In this document: piece by piece, positions 14,335 to 18,593 of the stretch
How the letters are laid out: every line of letters starts with the position of its first letter
Numbering within the stretch: the first letter of the stretch is position 1
NCBI GenBank assembly: GCA_900321955.1
Contig: ONXX01000013.1
Coordinates: forward strand, 10,814-29,406
Source of the DNA: an uncultured Bacillota bacterium
GTDB taxonomy: Bacteria > Bacillota_I > Bacilli_A > Erysipelotrichales > Erysipelotrichaceae
Length of the DNA: 18,593 nucleotides
Direction: 5' to 3'
Program-made: the position numbers and the translations under genes
The notes under the pieces: model-generated
Database searches by the model: none
What the model saw: the letters and a program-made list of their open reading frames with translations, nothing else
Told to the model about the DNA's origin: nothing

Positions 14335-14407
14335 TTATCTTAAAAGATAATTCGCAGACAAAGCCCCTTCATGTCTGCGTATTTGACCGGATGAACCGGT
14401 TAAATAC
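14335..14407 (-). promoter_or_regulatory. Three tandem hairpins between EIIB and EIIC
   Basis: The 87-nt spacer contains three stem-loops. The first covers 14379-14407, with arms GTATTT-x-ACCGG and one A-C mismatch in the minus-strand RNA. The second covers 14353-14379, a perfect 8-bp CGCAGACA/TGTCTGCG stem with an 11-nt loop containing AAGGGGC. The third covers 14335-14350, TTATCTT/AAGATAA arms with a 2-nt centre, directly abutting the EIIC Shine-Dalgarno sequence. Such arrays commonly set mRNA stability or differential expression of adjacent genes. Confidence 0.65.
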
Positions 14408-14410
14408 CAA

Positions 14411-14698
14411 TTACTCACCCCAGAGCGCCTTTTCGATATTGTTGTAGATCTCTTCGACGCCTCTGTTGAGGATGATACCCGTAGCAACAATCAGCGGGCA
14501 TTCGCACTTGAAAGAACCCGGAATCGTGCTGACGCACAGATCATAGTTCGAGGACTGGCCCGGAACTTCAGCAGCCTTGCACTGTGTGATTGTAAAATCA
14601 CCGCCATGGCCTCTCTTTTTGAGTTCTTCAGCAAGCTTCTTGTTTACGACAGTCGATGTTGCAACACCGGTGCCGCAGCATAATAAGATTCGTTTCAT
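14411..14698 (-). CDS. PTS EIIB, galactitol (Gat) family
   Basis: This 95-aa cytoplasmic protein accepts the phosphoryl group from EIIA on a cysteine and gives it to the sugar held by EIIC. The N-terminal signature LLCCGTGVATSTVVNKK places the phosphocysteine at Cys8 (Cys7 is adjacent), and the rest shows the small alpha/beta fold with NYDLCVSTIPG and an amphipathic C-terminal helix. ATG 14698 was chosen for the short signature-proximal start and for AAAGGAG 8 nt upstream; the open frame to 14728 adds ten atypical residues. It is preceded by a near-consensus internal promoter, so it can be expressed apart from the upstream enzyme genes. Confidence 0.94.
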   Translation of the reverse strand: MKRILLCCGTGVATSTVVNKKLAEELKKRGHGGDFTITQCKAAEVPGQSSNYDLCVSTIPGSFKCECPLIVATGIILNRGVEEIYNNIEKALWGE

Positions 14699-14743
14699 TG
14701 TACTGTCTCCTTTCAATGAAATTAACAATTACCTTTACTAAAA

Positions 14744-14772
14744 ATTATATTACGATATGAAAGCCTTTTCAA
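14744..14772 (-). promoter_or_regulatory. Strong internal promoter before EIIB
   Basis: On the minus strand TTGAAA (14772-14767) is separated by exactly 17 nt from TATAAT (14749-14744). This is the best sigma-A-type promoter in the window. It begins just after the triose-phosphate isomerase stop and predicts a start near 14737, with a leader of about 39 nt to EIIB. Confidence 0.8.
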
Positions 14773-14773
14773 A

Positions 14774-15472
14774 TTACTGGCAGAAATCTTTTCTTGCCCT
14801 GTCGAGAGCTTCAAACATTTCTTCCAGCTTCGCATATGGATCCGGTGCAGCAACGATACCGCTTGTACCGCCGGTTGCATCGGCACCGGACTTGATTGCC
14901 TTATAGACATCATCACCTGTGGAAATGCCGGCTGCCTGCAAGGTCTTAGTCTGCGGCGAGACGGATTTGACGATCTCGTTGGTTGCCTTCATATAAGATT
15001 CATCGGCCGTTGTACCGGTACCGATCAGGCTGGTCAGTTCGCAAACCATGCAGTCCGGATGAAGTTCAGCGATCGCTCTGGTATCAGCTTCTTCGTTGGA
15101 GCATACAACGGTCAGAATGCCTAATTCGTTAGCTCTTTCGATCGTCTTGGCCAGTTCGTTGATAGTCATCGGATTTTCCGCATGATTTAAGAATGTCGCC
15201 TTGACACCGGCTGCCTTTAAGGCTTCCGGCAGGATATGGCCCATGCCTCTGCCCGGCTTCAGGGATTCCATATGCTGAGCAGTTACGATCAGATGCGGGC
15301 ATTCCTTGGCGATCATTGCCAGATCAACATGCTGTGCCGTGAAGATGACATCAAAGTCATACTTTACTGCAAGTTCTTCGCACTTTTTAGCCAGCTTAAG
15401 CGATTCTTCGCCATAAAGATAAGCTTTCGGGTTGCATACGAAGAAAGGTCTTCTTAATTGTGCTTTTTCCAT
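14774..15472 (-). CDS. Triose-phosphate isomerase family protein, short archaeal-type
   Basis: This 232-aa protein belongs to the TIM family and resembles the short archaeal-type enzymes rather than the usual ~250-aa bacterial TpiA. The catalytic set is present: Asn14 and Lys16 in CNPKAY, His97 in LNHAENP, and Glu145 in CELTSLIGTG. The phosphate-binding loop ATGGTSGIV lies near the C-terminus. Around His97 the usual HSERR is HAENP. TIM relatives can also isomerise tetrulose phosphates, so the substrate may be dihydroxyacetone phosphate from the neighbouring aldolase or another short ketose phosphate. It lies 20 nt after the aldolase gene, with AAAGGAG before ATG 15472. It is likely a pathway-specific isomerase rather than the glycolytic one. 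Confidence 0.88.
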   Translation of the reverse strand: MEKAQLRRPFFVCNPKAYLYGEESLKLAKKCEELAVKYDFDVIFTAQHVDLAMIAKECPHLIVTAQHMESLKPGRGMGHILPEALKAAGVKATFLNHAENPMTINELAKTIERANELGILTVVCSNEEADTRAIAELHPDCMVCELTSLIGTGTTADESYMKATNEIVKSVSPQTKTLQAAGISTGDDVYKAIKSGADATGGTSGIVAAPDPYAKLEEMFEALDRARKDFCQ

Positions 15473-15492
15473 ATTTATCTCCTTTTAATACG

Positions 15493-16341
15493 CTATTCCT
15501 GTCCGGTGTGGAACAGTTTGAAGTAGAATTTCAGTTTTTCCTTGATTGCCGCATTGGCATCTCTGATCAGCTTGTACCAGTTGATGTAATCTTTACCTTT
15601 CGTTGCTTCAATGGCAGCTACTGTGAAATCGGTAAAGACGTTGATCTTGGAGATACCTTCCGTTGCGCATCTTTCCAGATTTTCGTTGCCGGATCCGGAA
15701 CCGCCGTGTAAAACAAGCGGAACAGGAAGTGCAGCACGCAGTTCGTGGAGTCTGTCAAAGTCGATGACCGGCGTGCCTTTGTAAAGGCCGTGTGAGGTAC
15801 CGATCGAAACGGCAAGAGAATCAACGCCCGTCTCTTCGACGAAACGTTTTGCCATATCGACTTCCGTATAGATGTTCTTGTCGTCATGCAAAGCTTCCTT
15901 GTTTTCGGAAGTGATGACATCGCCGGAACCGACATGTCCGAGTTCTGCCTCAACGACAACGCCATGGGCATGCGCATAATCGCAGACTTCCTTGGTTCTG
16001 GCAACATTGACTTCATAAGGCTGTGCCGAAGCATCGATCATGACTGATGTATAGCCAAGATCAACCGCTTTTTTAACCGTCTCGACATCAAGACCGTGGT
16101 CAAGGTGAATGGCTACCGGAACACTTGCCTTTTCGCCATAGTATTTTGCCAAAGCATATGCCTCTTCGACAGAAAGCATTTCACTGTGTGCCTGGGCGAA
16201 ACTCAGAATGACCGGTACGCCGAGTTCTTCCGCTGTTTCTACATAAGTCTTGCAGGAATTGGAATCCCAGAAATCCGGTGCGACGATTGCATAGCCCTTT
16301 TCTCTGGACTTAGCAAACATTTCTTTCGTTGTAACTAACAT
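15493..16341 (-). CDS. Class II ketose-(bis)phosphate aldolase
   Basis: This 282-aa zinc aldolase belongs to the FbaA/GatY/KbaY group. Visible are Asp81-His82 in AIHLDHG, the VEAELGHVGSGD segment at 130-141, His184 in GTSHGLYKG, His212 in LHGGSGSG and INVFTD at 233-238. These give the metal site, catalytic acid and phosphate-binding loop. The product is expected to be dihydroxyacetone phosphate plus an aldehyde. The N-terminal substrate segment is unusual: PDFWDSNS replaces the common AFN(V/F)xxxE. The substrate is therefore uncertain; tagatose-1,6-bisphosphate, fructose-1,6-bisphosphate or a ketose-1-phosphate are possible. GGAGGGG overlaps the last codons of EIIA, 3 nt separate the genes, and translation is probably coupled. 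Confidence 0.92.
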   Translation of the reverse strand: MLVTTKEMFAKSREKGYAIVAPDFWDSNSCKTYVETAEELGVPVILSFAQAHSEMLSVEEAYALAKYYGEKASVPVAIHLDHGLDVETVKKAVDLGYTSVMIDASAQPYEVNVARTKEVCDYAHAHGVVVEAELGHVGSGDVITSENKEALHDDKNIYTEVDMAKRFVEETGVDSLAVSIGTSHGLYKGTPVIDFDRLHELRAALPVPLVLHGGSGSGNENLERCATEGISKINVFTDFTVAAIEATKGKDYINWYKLIRDANAAIKEKLKFYFKLFHTGQE

Positions 16342-16344
16342 TTT

Positions 16345-16815
16345 TTACCCCTCCAGATCAAGGCCGGCTTCTTTGACCAGCTTGAGATATTCATCAAAAT
16401 CGCTGACATTCTTAAACTTTTCCATCAATTCGTCATTCTGGAAAGCATCCATCAGTTTCATCAGCATATCGAGCTGCTGATGCGCTTCCTTTAACGCCAG
16501 CATAAACAGCATGGTTACCGGGATCTTCTTATCTTCCGTGCCCATCTCAACAAATTCAACCGGTGCATCGAGAGACATGAAACCGATCTGTGTGCGATTG
16601 ACGTGCTCCGGATCGGTGTGAGGTATGGCAACACACATATTATTGAGTGTCAAACCAGTCGCAAAGACATTTTCTCTGCTCAAAATCCCGTCAAAAAAAG
16701 TATCCTTTGCAACACCGCTTTTCATAAACTCATCTGCCAGCATTTTCAGTGCTTCATCTCTGCTGTCAGCGTGTTTATGGAACAAAGCGATCTTTGCATC
16801 AAACATATCAGCCAT
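16345..16815 (-). CDS. PTS EIIA, fructose/mannitol/galactitol type
   Basis: This 156-aa EIIA-2-family protein takes a phosphoryl group from HPr and passes it to EIIB. The active-site segment CVAIPHTDPEHV carries the phosphohistidine His66, preceded by GILSRENVFATGL, both typical. The C-terminal half is helical. I chose ATG 16815 (MADMFDAK) because AAGGA lies 7 nt upstream; the frame to 16845 would start inside the promoter. It is the first gene of the operon EIIA-aldolase-TIM-EIIB-EIIC. No transcriptional regulator with PTS domains and no clear catabolite-responsive element is visible upstream. Confidence 0.93.
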   Translation of the reverse strand: MADMFDAKIALFHKHADSRDEALKMLADEFMKSGVAKDTFFDGILSRENVFATGLTLNNMCVAIPHTDPEHVNRTQIGFMSLDAPVEFVEMGTEDKKIPVTMLFMLALKEAHQQLDMLMKLMDAFQNDELMEKFKNVSDFDEYLKLVKEAGLDLEG

Positions 16816-16849
16816 ATAGATTTCCTTTCTTTTGATATATACCAAGTTA

Positions 16850-16882
16850 ATTATAATACATATTTTTTCTTTGTATTATAAT
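16850..16882. promoter_or_regulatory. Divergent promoter pair in an 11-bp perfect inverted repeat
   Basis: ATTATAATACA (16850-16860) and its exact reverse complement (16872-16882) flank an 11-nt AT-rich spacer. Each arm contains a consensus TATAAT: 16850-16855 on the minus strand for EIIA (leader about 28 nt) and 16877-16882 on the plus strand for the membrane protein, where only GAATTT separates it from ATG 16889. Confidence 0.65.
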
Positions 16883-16888
16883 GAATTT

Positions 16889-17431
16889 ATGAGTTCAAAA
16901 AAGAAAAAGATCTCGCCGTCAGACCTCAACGGGATCTCCATTTATCACGAAGAAAAAAGAACGGTCTATTCACCTTTTTTCTCTAAAAAGGCCTATATCA
17001 TCAACGAAAACAATGTTAACCAGTATGTGAGTTACATCCAGGGTTATCTGATCGCACTGATCATATTTGTTGTTTCCTACATCATCTACCGCAAGCCTTT
17101 GATACCGGTATTGCTGACCCTGATGTTTATGGCCAGTACCATCTTCATCTTCTACCGCAATTTCCTGTCCAAGGCCAACACGATCGATGATTACAAGAAG
17201 CCGAAACGCGACAGCTTCGCGATACGTCAGGCTTCATCGCTCTCTCAGAAAGAGATCTGGACCATCATCATCGCTTCCCCTTTGCTGGCGGCAGCGATCA
17301 TGTACAACGCCCATCTCAATCATTATGAAGGCGTCATGTACTACTTCATGCTCTTCATTTCCATCGTGGCTTTGGCCTATGGTATCCTGCATATCTATAT
17401 TCTGATCATCAAGAAAAATCAGGAATTATAA
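16889..17431 (+). CDS. Four-helix membrane protein of unknown function
   Basis: I do not recognise this 180-aa protein. The N-terminal 45 residues are hydrophilic and strongly basic at the start (SSKKKK). Two hydrophobic segments (about 47-67 and 70-90) form a hairpin, a basic cytoplasmic loop follows (about 94-121, KKPKRD), then two more segments (about 122-140 and 149-173) and a short basic tail. No catalytic motif is evident. I chose ATG 16889 over the in-frame ATG 16832, because the latter would place the coding sequence across both promoters. With this start the -10 TATAAT lies 6 nt upstream and there is no ribosome binding site. It is divergent from the PTS operon and ends at its own terminator. 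Confidence 0.8.
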   Translation: MSSKKKKISPSDLNGISIYHEEKRTVYSPFFSKKAYIINENNVNQYVSYIQGYLIALIIFVVSYIIYRKPLIPVLLTLMFMASTIFIFYRNFLSKANTIDDYKKPKRDSFAIRQASSLSQKEIWTIIIASPLLAAAIMYNAHLNHYEGVMYYFMLFISIVALAYGILHIYILIIKKNQEL

Positions 17432-17433
17432 AG

Positions 17434-17460
17434 AGAGGATTTCTTAAAACGAAATCCTCT
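17434..17460 (+). terminator. Intrinsic terminator after the membrane protein gene
   Basis: A perfect 10-bp stem (AGAGGATTTC/GAAATCCTCT) with a 7-nt loop is followed by TTTTT, 2 nt after the stop codon. In the other direction the tail CTTTATAATT is a weaker U-run, so partial bidirectional use by the DXS-like gene is possible. Confidence 0.9.
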
Positions 17461-17483
17461 TTTTTAAATTGCTTGTTATCTGA

Positions 17484-18593
17484 TTATTTTTTATCGTTCT
17501 CGATCTTTTCGAAAAGAGAACGGATGTCAATTTTTAAGCTTTCCTTTAATTGAGATGCCGAACCATGGCCGACATAGACATCATCGATGCCGATGACTTC
17601 CAATTGAACAGGCAGATGGTTTTTGTTGGCAAATTCCAGGATCTCATCACCCAGACCGCCTTTGATCATATCATTTGTATACAGATAGATCGGTTTGTGC
17701 TTCTCAAGTATTTCTTTTAACATCGCTTCATCAATCGGTTTAATAAATCTGGTATTGACCAAGGAATACGGAAGTTCATTTTCTTCAATGATGCGGGCGA
17801 TCTGATCCAATGCATTGCCATAGGAAAGAATGTAAAGTTCAGGATCTTTGACCTGATGCATGTATTCCCAGGTGCCGATCTCTATATTCTTACGGGCATC
17901 CTCTTTTCCCTTTTTCAGGTTGCCGCTTGGATAACGGACGAAGAACGGCTTCTTGGAACGTAGGCCGGTATAAAGAAGATCTCTTATCTCATCCGCGTCT
18001 TTTCCTTCACAGACCACTACATTCGGCAAGGTCCGAAGCAAGGAAATATCAAAGACGCCGTGATGGGTCTCCCCTTCTCTTGGAACCAGAGAACTATGAT
18101 CAATCGCAACCACCATCGGCAGATTCATTCTTGCCACATCGTGGTTGATCTGATCGTAAGCTCTTTGTAAATAAGAAGATTCAATAAAGACAAACGGCAG
18201 CTTGCCACTTAGGGAAAGACCACCTGCCATATCAACGGCCAGGTCTTCCGCAATACCCACATCGTAGCAGCGATCCGGGAAACGGGAGAAGAGACGGTTC
18301 ATCCTGGCCTCATAAGCCATGGCCGGCGTGATCGCCACGATGTCCTTGTTTTGTGCCATCTCATCTTCTAAATAAGATGCGACCAGTTTGCTGTAAGGAA
18401 TCTCGTCTTCCGGAACATCAGATAAAGGCTTGCCGCTCTTAAGATCAAACGGTTCCACGTTGTGCCACTTTCCGATCGTATCGGTTTCTGCCAAGGCATA
18501 ACCGTTTCCTTTGGAGGTGATGCAATGGACGACGACCGGAATGTCTTTCTTTTTCGCCGTTTCAAAGGCGTCGATCATCGCTTTGATGTTCTG
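17484..18593 (-). CDS. dxs: 1-deoxy-D-xylulose-5-phosphate synthase-like protein, C-terminal part
   Basis: The frame is open to the window edge and gives 369 residues, about 60 percent of a normal DXS (about 620 aa). DXS condenses pyruvate with glyceraldehyde-3-phosphate using thiamin diphosphate, the first step of the MEP isoprenoid pathway and a source of thiamin and pyridoxal precursors. Recognisable are SKGNGYALAE, the His in KWHNVEPFD, PDRCYDVGIAE with the thiamin-activating Glu, YLQRAYDQINHDV, THHGVFDISLLR and FVRYPSGN, covering the pyrimidine-binding and transketolase C-terminal domains. Several pocket positions differ from E. coli DXS: Tyr392 is Glu, Arg420 is His, Asp427 is Glu, and GIAEQHA is GIAEDLA. 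It may be a divergent DXS or a paralogue. An ordinary transketolase is less likely. Confidence 0.85.
   Translation of the reverse strand, partial: QNIKAMIDAFETAKKKDIPVVVHCITSKGNGYALAETDTIGKWHNVEPFDLKSGKPLSDVPEDEIPYSKLVASYLEDEMAQNKDIVAITPAMAYEARMNRLFSRFPDRCYDVGIAEDLAVDMAGGLSLSGKLPFVFIESSYLQRAYDQINHDVARMNLPMVVAIDHSSLVPREGETHHGVFDISLLRTLPNVVVCEGKDADEIRDLLYTGLRSKKPFFVRYPSGNLKKGKEDARKNIEIGTWEYMHQVKDPELYILSYGNALDQIARIIEENELPYSLVNTRFIKPIDEAMLKEILEKHKPIYLYTNDMIKGGLGDEILEFANKNHLPVQLEVIGIDDVYVGHGSASQLKESLKIDIRSLFEKIENDKK

Noticed and set aside
16816..16888. Catabolite-responsive element for the PTS operon
   Set aside because: I looked for a cre-like TGWAARCGYTWNCW sequence and found none; the region is AT-rich and explained by the inverted -10 pair.
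1..18593. CRISPR arrays, tRNA or rRNA genes, insertion sequences, prophage
   Set aside because: No regularly spaced repeats, cloverleaf-like segments, transposase motifs or terminal inverted repeats were seen.
17484..18593. Ordinary transketolase
   Set aside because: The order of SKGNGY, GIAE, YLQRAYDQ and THHGVFD blocks and the linker WHNVEPFD follow DXS, not transketolase.

Overview
The window looks like a chromosomal segment of a moderate-GC Bacillota (Firmicutes), most likely Erysipelotrichia or a close relative. I infer this from gene order. Genes matching the Bacillus subtilis yqeG-yqeH-yqeI-yqeK-rsfS-yqeM block lie next to parE/parC, with plsY divergent from parE as in B. subtilis, and a dnaD-nth pair closes the cluster. 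The genus cannot be fixed from the sequence alone.

Layout. Positions 1-93 (-) hold the 5' end of a probable NAD(P)H-hydrate dehydratase gene, divergent from a UPF0371/DUF1846 gene (174-1652, +). From 11109 down to 1640, eleven genes run on the minus strand with no gap longer than 1 nt: parE, parC, yqeG, yqeH, yqeI/yhbY, yqeK, rsfS, yqeM, mtnN, dnaD, nth. They appear to form one translationally coupled operon behind one extended -10 promoter. It combines topoisomerase IV, ribosome biogenesis, nucleotide-signal turnover, replication and repair. Two members look damaged: rsfS is a 73-aa version lacking the central conserved block, and mtnN is frameshifted near its start. The yqeI-yqeK junction lacks the aroE and nadD genes found in B. 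subtilis.

plsY (11203-11808, +) faces away from parE. Next, on the minus strand, are a small PH-like membrane protein gene and a yjbQ gene (12930-11877), bounded by terminators. A compact sugar phosphotransferase operon follows (16815 to 12983, -): EIIA, class II ketose-bisphosphate aldolase, archaeal-type triose-phosphate isomerase, EIIB and a galactitol-type EIIC. It contains no kinase, dehydrogenase or regulator, carries a strong internal promoter before EIIB, and has three tandem hairpins between EIIB and EIIC. A four-helix membrane protein gene (16889-17431, +) diverges from it. The window ends inside a DXS-like gene (17484-18593, -) whose substrate-pocket residues differ from the canonical enzyme.

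The most interesting signals are regulatory. Three ATG starts sit 6-7 nt from a -10 hexamer, which implies leaderless mRNAs. In two intergenic regions the divergent -10 elements form perfect inverted repeats spaced so that each occupies the other's -35 position. I see no RNA genes, insertion sequences, prophage or CRISPR array. No stretch over 300 nt lacks a gene. I cannot claim a wholly new system; the best candidates are the reduced PTS-aldolase-TIM operon, the mirror-image promoters and the shortened rsfS.
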